From positions 310,001-374,000 of the forward strand of contig NZ_SADE01000004.1 in NCBI RefSeq assembly GCF_004005845.1: DNA of 64,000 nucleotides, written 5' to 3'. A program made the translations under genes and the position numbers. This DNA comes from Hwanghaeella grinnelliae (GTDB lineage Bacteria; Pseudomonadota; Alphaproteobacteria; UBA8366; Aestuariispiraceae). The notes under the pieces were generated by a model. The model made no database searches, was not told where the DNA came from, and worked only from the letters and a program-made list of their open reading frames with translations. Shown here piece by piece: positions 45,122 through 53,833 of this stretch; positions within the stretch are counted from its first letter, which is position 1; every line of letters begins with the position of its first letter.

Positions 45122-46135
45122 ATGAAGAAAGTATTGGCCGGCCTGGCCATCGCGGCGGGCCTGATTGCAAGTACCGGTGTTGCATCTGCGCAGACGACGT
45201 TGCGGGTCGCCAATTGGCTGCCGCCCAGCCATCCGCTGGTCTCGGACATCATCAAGCCGTGGATCGAGGATGTGAACAAGGTCACCGAGGGCCGCGTTGT
45301 CCTGGAACTTTTGAAGGCGCCGCTCGGGCCGCCGCCCGCTCATTTCGATTTTGCGGTGAACGGCGTGGCCGATATCACCTATGGCGTTCACAACTATACG
45401 CCGGGCCGCTTCGTGGCGACGTCGATCGCCGAACTGCCGTTCCTGTCGAACACGTCGGAAGCGCTCTCGGTCGCCTATTGGAATGTGCACGAGAAGTATC
45501 TGGCCGGCGCGAACGAACATAAGGGCACGCATGTGCTGTCCGTCTTCACACATGGGCCGGGCCAATTGTGGACCAAGGGTCGCGACCTGACCTCGCTGGA
45601 CGGTATCGCGGGATCGAAAATCCGCATCGGCGGCGGTATCGCACAGGATGTGGCGACGGCGCTGGATCTGGTCCCGGTTCAGGCGCCGGTGACGAAGGCC
45701 TATGAACTTCTGTCCGGCGGTGTCGCGGACGGCATCCAGTTTCCGGCGGAATCGGTCGCCTTCTTCAACATCCAGAACGTGGTGGATTCCGGGCTGGTCG
45801 TGGATGGCGGGCTGTATAACGTGTCCTTTTTCGTGGTCATGAACGGCGCGAAATGGGACAGCCTCAGCGATGCCGACAAGGAAGCGATCATGAGCGTGTC
45901 GGGTGAATCCCTGGCGTTGCGGGCCGGCAAGGCCTGGGACGCGGCGGACCAGCGCGGCTATGATGCGATGAAGGAAAAGGGCATCACGTTTGTTCGCCCG
46001 GAAGGCGCGGCAGCCGATGCGCTAAAGGCCAAGCTGGCGGGTGTAGAGGCGGATGCGGTGGAACGTATTTCCGAAAAAGGCGTCGATGCGGCGGCCGCGC
46101 TTGCGGCGTTGAAAGCCGGTGTCGCCGGTGAATAA
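45122..46135 (+). CDS. dctP: TRAP transporter solute-binding protein (DctP family)
   Basis: 337 aa. Signal peptide with cleavage near VASAQ (about residue 24), then a DctP-type binding domain: TTLRVANWLPPSHPL, then LWTKGRDLTSLDGIAGSKIR. The family's conserved arginine in KIRIGGG, which salt-bridges ligand carboxylates, is present. It binds an organic acid in the periplasm for the membrane subunits encoded next. GAGGAG upstream supports ATG 45122. Lying directly behind an acyl-CoA ligase, it probably imports that ligase's substrate. Confidence 0.93.
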   Translation: MKKVLAGLAIAAGLIASTGVASAQTTLRVANWLPPSHPLVSDIIKPWIEDVNKVTEGRVVLELLKAPLGPPPAHFDFAVNGVADITYGVHNYTPGRFVATSIAELPFLSNTSEALSVAYWNVHEKYLAGANEHKGTHVLSVFTHGPGQLWTKGRDLTSLDGIAGSKIRIGGGIAQDVATALDLVPVQAPVTKAYELLSGGVADGIQFPAESVAFFNIQNVVDSGLVVDGGLYNVSFFVVMNGAKWDSLSDADKEAIMSVSGESLALRAGKAWDAADQRGYDAMKEKGITFVRPEGAAADALKAKLAGVEADAVERISEKGVDAAAALAALKAGVAGE

Positions 46136-46165
46136 CTGGGTTTCGGGCCGGGGTGTTCTGTCATC

Positions 46166-46747
46166 ATGACGGACCCTCGGCCCACTTCGGAAAGCGAAAC
46201 CAAGACGGCGGGGGACACCGGGCCGGTGGTCCGGTTCCTGCGCCGCGCGCTGGGCGGCGTGGCGGCGGTGCTGGTCTTTGGAATGATGATGGTGACGGTG
46301 ATCGATGTCGCCGGCCGCTACCTCTTTTCCGCCCCTTTGCCCGGCGCTTTCGAAGTGACGGAGATTACGTTGGCCATCGTCATATTCCTGGGCCTGCCGC
46401 TGGTCTGTTTCGAGGACGGCCATATCTCGGTTTCCTTGATCACGGAACGGATGCGCGGGGCGGCGCGTCGGCTGCAATCGGCCGGCGCAGCCTTGATCGG
46501 CGGCGTTACGCTGGCCCTTGTTGCTTGGCGGATTTACGAACACGGCGCGCAGTTGGCCAGCTATGGTGACGTGACGATCTTCCTGCGCCTGCCGAAGGGC
46601 CCCATCGCCTATCTGCTCTCTGCGCTGGCGGCAATATCGGCACTCTATCTGTTTTATCGCGGCATCCGGCTTCTGGTTTCCAGACGGCCTCCGCCCTTTC
46701 CGGTTGGCGGCGGCAGTGCCGATACTGACCGGTCCCCCGACCTCTAG
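46166..46747 (+). CDS. dctQ: TRAP transporter small permease (DctQ family)
   Basis: 193 aa with four predicted membrane helices and the family core DVAGRYLFSAPLPGAFEVTE and LGLPLVCFEDGHI. N-terminal 25 residues are polar. Lies between the binding protein and the large permease and ends 18 nt before the latter. Confidence 0.92.
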   Translation: MTDPRPTSESETKTAGDTGPVVRFLRRALGGVAAVLVFGMMMVTVIDVAGRYLFSAPLPGAFEVTEITLAIVIFLGLPLVCFEDGHISVSLITERMRGAARRLQSAGAALIGGVTLALVAWRIYEHGAQLASYGDVTIFLRLPKGPIAYLLSALAAISALYLFYRGIRLLVSRRPPPFPVGGGSADTDRSPDL

Positions 46748-46765
46748 GCCCCGATCGGACCGACG

Positions 46766-48058
46766 ATGCTTGATTGGATTTTGGGAGTCGCCTGTACGCT
46801 TGGTCTGATCGCGCTGGGGGTGCCTATCACCTTCGCGATGACCATCGTCGGTTTTCTCGGCGTGGTTGCCGTTATCGGCTTGGCGCCCGCCATGTCCATG
46901 CTGGGGCAGGTCTTCTACGACAATGGCATGAGTTATACGCTCTCGGTGATGCCGCTGTTCGTGTTGATGGGCAATTTCGTCGTCCGGGCGGGGTTGGCGG
47001 ATGAGCTCTATGCCGCCTCCAATGCCTGGCTCAGACATTATCGCGGCGGCTTGCCGATGGCGACCGTCGTTGCCTGCGGCGGGTTTTCGTCGGTCTGCGG
47101 GTCATCACTCGCCACCTCCGCCACCATGGCGCGGGTCTCCATGCCGTCGATGCGGCGCTATGGCTATGCGGACGGTCTTGCCGCCGGATCGATCGCGGCG
47201 GGCGGCACCCTCGGCATTCTTATTCCGCCAAGCGTCATCCTTGTGCTCTATGGGATCGTGGCGCAGCAGGATATCGGCAAGCTGTTCCTGGCCGGCGTCG
47301 TGCCGGGCCTGGTCGGTATTCTAGGCTATATGATCGCGGTGCGAATATCGCTTGCCTTCACCCACGACACTTCCGAACGGCTCGATCCGATGCCCTTGGC
47401 CGAACGCTTGCGCGCCCTGAAGGGCGTGATTGGCGTCCTGTCGCTGTTCGCTGTTGTGATGGGCGGTATCTATTTGGGTGTTTTCACCGCAACGGAAGCC
47501 GCCGGCGTAGGGGCAGGGGGCGCTTTCCTGCTGGTTCTGGCGCGCGGAAAGCTGACTTTTCCCATATTGCTGGAAATGCTGGTCGATACGGTGAAGATGA
47601 CCACGATGATGTTTTTCATCCTGTTCGGTGCGCTGATGTTTTCCAACTTCGTGAATCTGGCGGGCATGCCCGGCGATTTGCAAAGCATGATCGAAGCCGT
47701 CGGGGCGGAACCGATTGCCGTCCTGTTCGTGATTTTTCTGATCTATCTGGTGCTCGGCGCGGTGCTGGAAAGCTTGTCGATGATGCTGCTGACCGTGCCG
47801 GTCTTCTATCCCATCGTGGCGGCCCTGGGCGTCGATCTGATCTGGTTCGGCATTTTCGTCGTCGTTGCCATTGAAATCAGCCTGATCACGCCGCCGGTGG
47901 GGTTGAACGTTTTCGTGCTGAAGGCGGTGGTGCGGGATATCGGGACGGGTGTGATCTTCCGCGGGGTGCTGCCCTTCGTGGCCATGGATATCGTGCGGAT
48001 TATCCTGTTGATCCTGGTGCCAGGCCTGGCTTTGTGGCTGCCCTCGACGATGGGTTAG
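46766..48058 (+). CDS. dctM: TRAP transporter large permease (DctM family)
   Basis: 430 aa, about twelve hydrophobic segments. Family motifs are GVPITFAMTIVG, CGSSLATSATMARVSMPSM, GGTLGILIPPSVILVLYG and a C-terminal GLNVFVLKAVV. It completes a three-part Na+- or H+-driven high-affinity uptake system for an organic acid. Confidence 0.95.
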   Translation: MLDWILGVACTLGLIALGVPITFAMTIVGFLGVVAVIGLAPAMSMLGQVFYDNGMSYTLSVMPLFVLMGNFVVRAGLADELYAASNAWLRHYRGGLPMATVVACGGFSSVCGSSLATSATMARVSMPSMRRYGYADGLAAGSIAAGGTLGILIPPSVILVLYGIVAQQDIGKLFLAGVVPGLVGILGYMIAVRISLAFTHDTSERLDPMPLAERLRALKGVIGVLSLFAVVMGGIYLGVFTATEAAGVGAGGAFLLVLARGKLTFPILLEMLVDTVKMTTMMFFILFGALMFSNFVNLAGMPGDLQSMIEAVGAEPIAVLFVIFLIYLVLGAVLESLSMMLLTVPVFYPIVAALGVDLIWFGIFVVVAIEISLITPPVGLNVFVLKAVVRDIGTGVIFRGVLPFVAMDIVRIILLILVPGLALWLPSTMG

Positions 48059-48098
48059 CGATGATTCCTTTCATTGGGATTTCTTTTTTTGGTAAGGG

Positions 48099-49196
48099 GT
48101 GAAAAAGGTGGAAATAGCGGTTCTTGGGGGCGGAAACGGGTCGCATGCGGCCGCCGTGGATTTGACCGAAGCGGGCCATAACGTCCGGTTCTGGCGCCGT
48201 GACGGCGACGCGATGAAGGCGTTGAACGCGGCCGGCAATACGCTGGTATTGAAGGATTTCGTGGGCGAACGCCCGGTGACCCTCGCCATGGCGACCAGTG
48301 ATATGGGCGCGGCGTTGTCGGGGGCGGAATTGATCGTCTGCCCCGCGCCGGCCCCCGCCCAGGCCGATATCGCTAAAGCAATGGCGCCGTATTTGAAGGA
48401 CGGGCAGGTCGTCTTCCTGCCGCCCGGTTCGTTCGGTTCATACCTGATGGCCAAGGCCGTGCGCGAAGCCGGGTCGACGGCGGATGTCGCCTTCGCGGAA
48501 GCCGGCACCTTGCCGTATCTGACGCGCCGTCACGGGGAGAACACGATTGCCATCACCACGCGGGCGACGCGCCTGCCGACCGGGGTCTTCCCGCTGCGCC
48601 TGAAGGATCACGCGCTTGGCATTATCCGGGCGGGTTACCCCTCGGTCGAGGATGCCGGCGATGGTCTTTCCGGGGCGTTGATGAATGCCGGGCCGATCAT
48701 CCATCCGCCGTTGATCTGCATGAATGCGGGGCCGATCGAGCATTTCGACCATTGGGATATCCACAATGAAGGGACGCAGCCGGCCATCCGCCGCACCACG
48801 GATCGGCTGGATGCGGAACGGATCGCCGTGCGTGAGGCGCTCGGCTACGGCGCGCCGCATTTTCCCTTGGCCGATCACTACGCGCCGGACGGGGATGAAT
48901 GGATGTACGGTAACATGGCCCATGATCGATTGGTGGATTCCGGAGATTGGCGGGAACATCTGGTTCTGACGGAGCACCGCTATATGCGGGAAGATGTTGC
49001 CGTGGGCCTGGCCTTCCTGGTTTCGGTGGCGGATTGGGCGGGCGTTCCCGCGCCGACAGCGACCGGTTTGCTCGCCATCGGTTCCGCAATCTGTTCCGAC
49101 GATTTCCGCAAGAACGGACGGACGCTTGAATCCTCCGGTCTGGCGGGGCTTTCCAAGGAAGAAATGCGGGATCTGATGCAAAAGGGGCTGTCATGA
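48099..49196 (+). CDS. Opine/octopine-dehydrogenase-family NAD(P) oxidoreductase
   Basis: 365 aa. N-terminal Rossmann motif VLGGGNGSHAAA and the octopine/nopaline dehydrogenase C-terminal domain with MNAGPIIHPPLICMNAGPI and EHFDHWDIHNEG, which holds the catalytic His region. The family makes or oxidises N-(carboxyalkyl) amino acids (opines) and related secondary amines. GTG 48099 or the GTG at 48108 may be the start. It overlaps the following dehydrogenase gene by 4 nt, hinting that one substrate passes through both. Confidence 0.88.
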   Translation: MKKVEIAVLGGGNGSHAAAVDLTEAGHNVRFWRRDGDAMKALNAAGNTLVLKDFVGERPVTLAMATSDMGAALSGAELIVCPAPAPAQADIAKAMAPYLKDGQVVFLPPGSFGSYLMAKAVREAGSTADVAFAEAGTLPYLTRRHGENTIAITTRATRLPTGVFPLRLKDHALGIIRAGYPSVEDAGDGLSGALMNAGPIIHPPLICMNAGPIEHFDHWDIHNEGTQPAIRRTTDRLDAERIAVREALGYGAPHFPLADHYAPDGDEWMYGNMAHDRLVDSGDWREHLVLTEHRYMREDVAVGLAFLVSVADWAGVPAPTATGLLAIGSAICSDDFRKNGRTLESSGLAGLSKEEMRDLMQKGLS

Positions 49197-50185
49197 CCAC
49201 GCAAGAACGCGCGATCATCGCGGCGGTTGGCGCGGGCCGTATGGGGCGCGGCGTTGCCATCGTCTTCGCCTATGCGGGACATCCCGTCCGCCTGATCGAC
49301 GTCAAACATTCCCGACCGACGGAGGATTTCGACCGTCTGTCGAAGGAGGCGGGCACGGAAATCCGTGCGACCCTGCAGATGCTGGTCGATCTAGGCCTTG
49401 CGCCCGAGGGCTCGGTCGAGACGATTGCAAGCCGGATCACCATTGTAGACAGGGAATGGGCAGGGGGCGCCCTGGCCGATGCGGCGGTGATCTTCGAAGG
49501 TGTGCCGGAAACGCTGGAGGCGAAACGCGACGCGTTCGACTTGATCGGCAAGGCCGCGCCGGCCGACGCCATTGTCGGATCCACGACCTCGACCATCCTC
49601 ACGGATGAATTGCAGGCAATGATCTCGCACCCCGAACGCTTCCTGAATGCCCATTGGCTGAACCCGGCTTATCTGGTGCCGCTGGTGGAACTGTCGCCGG
49701 GCGAGAAGACCGACCCGGCCGTGGTTGACCGGTTGAAAGGATTGTTGGAAGGGATCGGCAAGGTGCCGGTCGTCTGCAAGGCCAGTCCCGGCTATATCGT
49801 GCCGCGCATTCAGGCCTTGGCGATGAACGAGGCGGCGCGCCTCGTTGAGGAAGGGGTGGCGACGCCCGAAGACATCGATAAGGCGACGAAATACGGCTTC
49901 GGCTTTCGTTTTGCGGTCCTGGGCCTGCTTGAATTCATCGATTGGGGCGGCGGCGATATATTGTTCTATGCCAGCCGCTATATGAAGGACGCGATGCAGG
50001 ACGACCGCTTCGCCGCACCGAAGATCGTTGAGGACAATATGGCGGCCGGTCGCATCGGCCTCAGCGCGAGGGCTGGATTCCTGGACTATTCGGATATGGA
50101 TATCGACGCCTATCGAAAGGGGCGGCTAGCCGGTTTCGTCGACATGCTGACCCTGCTGGGCGCAACCCGCCCTCCGGTGCTTTAG
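49193..50185 (+). CDS. 3-hydroxyacyl-CoA dehydrogenase family protein
   Basis: 330 aa. NAD motif VGAGRMGRGVA, catalytic segment EGVPETLEAKRD, STTSTILTDELQ and NAHWLNPAYLVPLVELSPG, with the C-terminal domain CKASPGYIVPRIQALAMNEA. Near the family length of 3-hydroxybutyryl-CoA dehydrogenases and L-carnitine or L-gulonate dehydrogenases. His in NAHWLNP replaces the typical HFFNP context, which is seen in members acting on non-CoA hydroxy acids. Its stop lies in a 13-bp tandem repeat. Confidence 0.9.
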   Translation: MTTQERAIIAAVGAGRMGRGVAIVFAYAGHPVRLIDVKHSRPTEDFDRLSKEAGTEIRATLQMLVDLGLAPEGSVETIASRITIVDREWAGGALADAAVIFEGVPETLEAKRDAFDLIGKAAPADAIVGSTTSTILTDELQAMISHPERFLNAHWLNPAYLVPLVELSPGEKTDPAVVDRLKGLLEGIGKVPVVCKASPGYIVPRIQALAMNEAARLVEEGVATPEDIDKATKYGFGFRFAVLGLLEFIDWGGGDILFYASRYMKDAMQDDRFAAPKIVEDNMAAGRIGLSARAGFLDYSDMDIDAYRKGRLAGFVDMLTLLGATRPPVL

Positions 50186-50212
50186 GCCGGTGCTTTAGGC
50201 CGGTGATTTAGG
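50174..50212. repeat. 13-bp triplication spanning two convergent stop codons
   Basis: CCGGTGCTTTAGG at 50174-50186 and 50187-50199, then CCGGTGATTTAGG at 50200-50212. The plus-strand dehydrogenase stops at the TAG of copy 1; the minus-strand MaoC gene stops at the TAA (tta) of copy 3. Likely a slippage duplication of the gene end. Confidence 0.85.
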
Positions 50213-50672
50213 CGGGATCGGGGCGCCCCGCCATCAGGCGCAGCGGGGTATAGGTGATGACGGTATCCCCATGTTGATTGACGATGCGGTTCGTTGTGCG
50301 GACCAAGCCGCGGCCCCTCTTCTTGGCGGGACGCACCTCGGTCACCTCAAGTTCCACATGGATCGTATCGCCTTGAAGCACCGGCCCGTGCACGTCGAGT
50401 TCCATCTTTAGGAAGGCAAGGCCCGTACCCTGCCCGGTGGCGTTTAGAACCAGGCCCTCCGCAAGGGAGAAGACGAGCGCGGCGGGCGCGGGTCGGCCGG
50501 AAATAGCGGAATGCTCTTCGATGAACTCCAGGTCGACGAACAGCGATTCAAGCATTCCGGCGCACGAGACGAAATTGACGATATCCGTCTCCGTTATCGT
50601 CCTGCCGAACGTCTTGAAACACTCGCCTTCCGTCAATTCGTTCCAGTAAAAACCTTCGCCTACCAGTTTCAT
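50208..50672 (-). CDS. MaoC-like hot-dog dehydratase
   Basis: 154 aa from ATG 50672. Opening GEGFYWNELTEGECFKTFGR and TITETDIVNFVSCAGMLESLF, with the hot-dog core GLAFLKMELDVHGPVLQGDTI. In many MaoC proteins the catalytic pair is Asp/His within D..(N)FH; here Asp is present (TETDIVNF), the His is replaced, so activity may differ. It is on the opposite strand at the end of the cluster, divergent from the IlvD/Edd gene. Confidence 0.87.
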   Translation of the reverse strand: MKLVGEGFYWNELTEGECFKTFGRTITETDIVNFVSCAGMLESLFVDLEFIEEHSAISGRPAPAALVFSLAEGLVLNATGQGTGLAFLKMELDVHGPVLQGDTIHVELEVTEVRPAKKRGRGLVRTTNRIVNQHGDTVITYTPLRLMAGRPDPA

Positions 50673-50974
50673 CCTGTGTCCTTCCCGTGTTGTCCCGGCA
50701 GTCCCGACGTCGCTGAAACGAGGCCCGCCACCACAAAGCATCGTTGATCCCTGACGCCAATGTGGTTTCTGTGCTTGATCCCAGGCGGCCGCAAGGCATA
50801 ACACAGCCTGGATAACCGCTTTAGACGAACAACAGAATTTTGCGGTTATGTGAATATTGCGTTGCCGGGCTTATCCCGTCTACGTTCAAAACCATGAACC
50901 AAACAAGGCAGATCGGACAGCGCGTCCAAACTGTTTGCCAGCGAAATTCAGACCTGCGGAGGGATGTCGATACC
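50673..50974. other. Divergent intergenic region MaoC / IlvD-Edd
   Basis: 302 nt containing the promoters of both divergent genes. GGAGGG occurs about 11 nt before the IlvD/Edd ATG. In-frame codons upstream of that ATG exist but look non-coding. No clear operator palindrome was found. Confidence 0.4.
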
Positions 50975-52843
50975 ATGAGTGAAAGCAACATCGTTAGGAT
51001 TGATCGGCATCCTGGACGTTCGGCCCAGACGATCGGACTCGCCCGGGAACTCGGCACCGATCCGGCGTTGATCCATGAGCCCTCCGTCGGCGTTGTGGGT
51101 ACCAAGGGCGACAGCCAATGTTATCTTGGCGTGGCCGCGAAAGTGGAAGCTATCCATGAGAGCCTGAAGGATCGTATTGGCAGCGAAGAGGGTAAGTTGA
51201 AGCTGCGTCTGGTGCAGCCTGAATACACCATTGCCACCTCGGACGGCATCCGGAACGGCACGCGGGAAATGCGCTATTCGCTGATCGGCCGCGAGGTCAC
51301 CAACGACGCGCTATGCGAACATTTGGAGGCAACGGGCCTTGCCGGCACAATCGCCGTGGTCGCGTGTGACAAGCCGCCGGTCGGGGCGCTGGCCGCTCTG
51401 TTGGAACACAACCAGCCGGCCATCATCATGTCCGACGGACCGATCCGGCCGGGCCACGACCCGAAAACCGGTGAGACATTGGATCTCGTCAGCGCCTACC
51501 AGGTCGCCGGTAATCCGGACGCCGAGTTCCGTGACCATATATCCTGCCATGCCTGCCCGGGATTCGGCAGCTGCGGCGGTATGTTCACCTATAACACCAT
51601 GCAGACCTTCATCGGGGTGGTCGGCCTTCAGCCGCTGCACATGGTGGCGCCGCCTTCCGACGACCCGCGGCGGCTGACGGAGTTCCCGGCGGAACTGGTG
51701 ACGCATCTTTCCAACATGATGGATTCGGGCCTGAAACCGCGGGACATCGTCGTTCGCGACTCCCTGCGGAACGCGGTCATCGTTGCCATGGCGATCGGCG
51801 GGTCGACGAACGTCACCCTGCATGCCCCGGAAATCGCCCGCGCCGCGGGTTACGCCGATTTCTGGAAGGAAGTCATCACGCCGGAGGAGTTCAACCACTT
51901 CTCCCAGCACGTGGTGCCGGTGCTGACCGACGCGCGCCCCTATGGCAAATATTCGATGGTCGATATCGACAATGTCGGCGGGGTGCAGGTGATCGTGCGC
52001 GAATTGCTGGAAGCGGGCCTGTTGAACGGCGACGTGATGACCTGCACCGGCGAGACCCTGGCGGAGCAGGTCAAGCGCCTGGACGCCAAGCCGGTGGACG
52101 GCAAGGTCGTCTACCCGGTCGAGAAGCCCTATAAGCCGACCGGCGGTCTGCGCGTGCTTGGCGGTAACCTGTCGCCGGACTTCTCGGCGATTCTGAAACT
52201 CGCCGGTGTCGAGGTTGGTTTGGAAGACAATCGGTTCGTTGGCAAGGCGCGGGTCTTCGAAGGGGAGGCGGGCTTGCTCACCGCGCTCGACAAGACGCCG
52301 GACAGCTTTGAGAACAACGATATGATCATCGTGCGCTATGAAGGGCCGAGCGGGGCGCCGGGCATGCCGGAGATGCTCGATCCAACATCGCGGATTACCA
52401 CATTGTGCCGGGAGCGGGGGATTGCCGTCGGCCTGATGACCGATGCGCGGTTCTCGGGCGGCTCGGTCGGCCTGGTGATCGGTCATGTGGGGCCGGAAGC
52501 GGCGCTGGGCGGTCCGATCGCCCTGATCGAGGATGGCGACGAGATCATCGCCGACCTGACCACGGATGAGCTGACCTGCACGGCCTTGAACGATCCGGCG
52601 GTGGTCGCGGCGCGCAAAGCGAAATGGGAGAAGGAGGTCGCCGACAACGGCGGCATCCATCCGAACTGCGGCATGGCCGATACGCGTCTTCTCCATCGGG
52701 CCCGCCATACGGCGGTGCCGGCGACCCGCGGCGGCGGCTTGCACCCGAACCGGGAGGTCTGGGTCCGCAACCAACGTGTTGCCGAACGCTCCGGCTTCCA
52801 GGTGAAAAACAAATACCGGCCGCATACCGACAAGGCGTTCTGA
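50975..52843 (+). CDS. IlvD/Edd-family Fe-S dehydratase
   Basis: 622 aa. The cluster cysteines are Cys49 (DSQCYLG), Cys131 (ACDKPPVG) and Cys200 (PGFGSCGGMF), arranged as in dihydroxy-acid dehydratase and sugar-acid dehydratases. The C-terminal motif TDARFSGGS is intact. The insert SCHACPGFGSC adds a cysteine next to the canonical motif. Dehydrates a 2,3-dihydroxy acid; whether it is the isoleucine/valine biosynthetic enzyme or a catabolic paralogue is open, but several departures from typical IlvD (e.g. DKPPVGAL) favour a paralogue. Confidence 0.88.
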   Translation: MSESNIVRIDRHPGRSAQTIGLARELGTDPALIHEPSVGVVGTKGDSQCYLGVAAKVEAIHESLKDRIGSEEGKLKLRLVQPEYTIATSDGIRNGTREMRYSLIGREVTNDALCEHLEATGLAGTIAVVACDKPPVGALAALLEHNQPAIIMSDGPIRPGHDPKTGETLDLVSAYQVAGNPDAEFRDHISCHACPGFGSCGGMFTYNTMQTFIGVVGLQPLHMVAPPSDDPRRLTEFPAELVTHLSNMMDSGLKPRDIVVRDSLRNAVIVAMAIGGSTNVTLHAPEIARAAGYADFWKEVITPEEFNHFSQHVVPVLTDARPYGKYSMVDIDNVGGVQVIVRELLEAGLLNGDVMTCTGETLAEQVKRLDAKPVDGKVVYPVEKPYKPTGGLRVLGGNLSPDFSAILKLAGVEVGLEDNRFVGKARVFEGEAGLLTALDKTPDSFENNDMIIVRYEGPSGAPGMPEMLDPTSRITTLCRERGIAVGLMTDARFSGGSVGLVIGHVGPEAALGGPIALIEDGDEIIADLTTDELTCTALNDPAVVAARKAKWEKEVADNGGIHPNCGMADTRLLHRARHTAVPATRGGGLHPNREVWVRNQRVAERSGFQVKNKYRPHTDKAF

Positions 52844-53109
52844 CCGGGCGCCGTGCCGGCACAGTGACCGTGGATTACGGGCGTTCGGCCCATGGCATTG
52901 CCGACCACCTATGGCGTCCTGCCGCTGTCGGTGGTCGGCCGGTGCCTGCAATCGAACTGCGCCAGGGTGGCGACCAACTTCGCCAGTCGGAGTCCATTTC
53001 CGGGAACTTGCGCATCCCGGCCAATAGACGGTCGTGGCTCTTGCGATAGCCTTTGACTTGATCCAGGCCTTCTGGTTCGCCGTGAGTCCTTTCCACTGAA
53101 AGACGGCGT

Positions 53110-53247
53110 GCACCTTTCTTTCGATTCATAAATAGCGTGCTGGGTGACACCCAACCGGGTTGGGGCCCTTTGGATCGGACAACCCCGTTCGGTCATCTGT
53201 TCCGCGGCCTTCCGCTTGTAGCGACAGACCGCGACGTGAAATCGCAC
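53110..53247 (-). pseudogene. Remnant of an IS3-type OrfA (helix-turn-helix) transposase
   Basis: The minus-strand frame reads KRKAAEQMTERG, then RLGVTQHAIYESKER, which resembles the AVKQVTERGHPVAEVAARLGVS-type HTH start of IS3-family OrfA proteins. After it the frame loses resemblance. No intact DDE frame or terminal repeats were found. Only about 45 residues support the call. Confidence 0.4.
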
Positions 53248-53637
53248 TCACAGTGGCTCTGTTCAAATTGGTCTGCCCGCTTCGAATTCAGGGAAGAGGT
53301 GGGCTGCAATTCGAGGGGCTATTCAATGCATGCCGGCCGCATGCCGAAGTGATTCCGAGTAGCCGAGAAGTGATGCTACATACACCAATACCGGAACGCA
53401 GTCTTTGAGCCGGTGCCTGTTGATGTTCAGGAAAAAAAATTTGCAGTGAGCTAAGTCAAAGCGCCGCAGATATAAGAAAAACATGGAACAATAATTTGCC
53501 CGTATGAAACGCTGGAAAGCTTCACATTTTGTGGAATGGGGCGCTCGCATCCGCCATCAGATAAGCACGAACTAGGCGCGATTTCGACTGATACGGTTAT
53601 AAGTCACTCGATTTTCAAACTCAGGCTCTATTGACAT

Positions 53638-53656
53638 GCGAATGATTGTCACTAGC
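53638..53656 (+). promoter_or_regulatory. Fur-box-like site before the TonB receptor
   Basis: GCGAATGATTGTCACTAGC matches the Fur consensus GATAATGATAATCATTATC at 13 of 19 positions. It lies about 180 nt before the receptor start. Supports iron-repressed expression. Confidence 0.55.
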
Positions 53657-53672
53657 GTTCGCAACCGATGCG

Positions 53673-53699
53673 CGGGGGCGTCGGGGGCGTCGGGGGCGT
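53673..53699. repeat. Three tandem copies of CGGGGGCGT
   Basis: Exact 9-bp triplication just downstream of the Fur-like site. Probably a slippage-prone microsatellite in the 5' leader; copy number might vary between strains. Confidence 0.75.
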
Positions 53700-53833
53700 T
53701 CCTTCGACACTCTTCGGTGTTCACGGTTCGGCTTGCGAGATTTGGTTGAGGAATAGGCTCGCAGGGGCCGCTGCATGCTGAACGTATTCACGAAGTTGGT
53801 AATAGGGCTTGGTTAAGTAGGGTGGTTTTTGGC

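Larger units (their letters stand above)
52844..53833. other. 990-nt junction region with decayed transposase and promoter of the TonB receptor
   Basis: No intact gene. The left part (about 52.9-53.25 kb) carries minus-strand fragments that look like a decayed IS3-type OrfA. The right part is AT-richer and includes a Fur-box-like site (53638-53656) and a 9-bp tandem triplication. Open frames here are interrupted and lack family resemblance. The composition shift marks the start of an acquired region. Confidence 0.5.

Noticed and set aside
42014..45565. Minus-strand open frame of 1183 codons
   Set aside because: Antisense to four well-supported plus-strand genes (hydrolase, flavoprotein, ligase, start of TRAP binding protein). 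No domain is visible in it; long antisense frames are common in GC-rich DNA.
51311..53113. Minus-strand open frame of 600 codons
   Set aside because: Antisense to the IlvD/Edd gene, with arginine- and histidine-rich translation typical of shadows. Only its last part overlaps the decayed transposase region.
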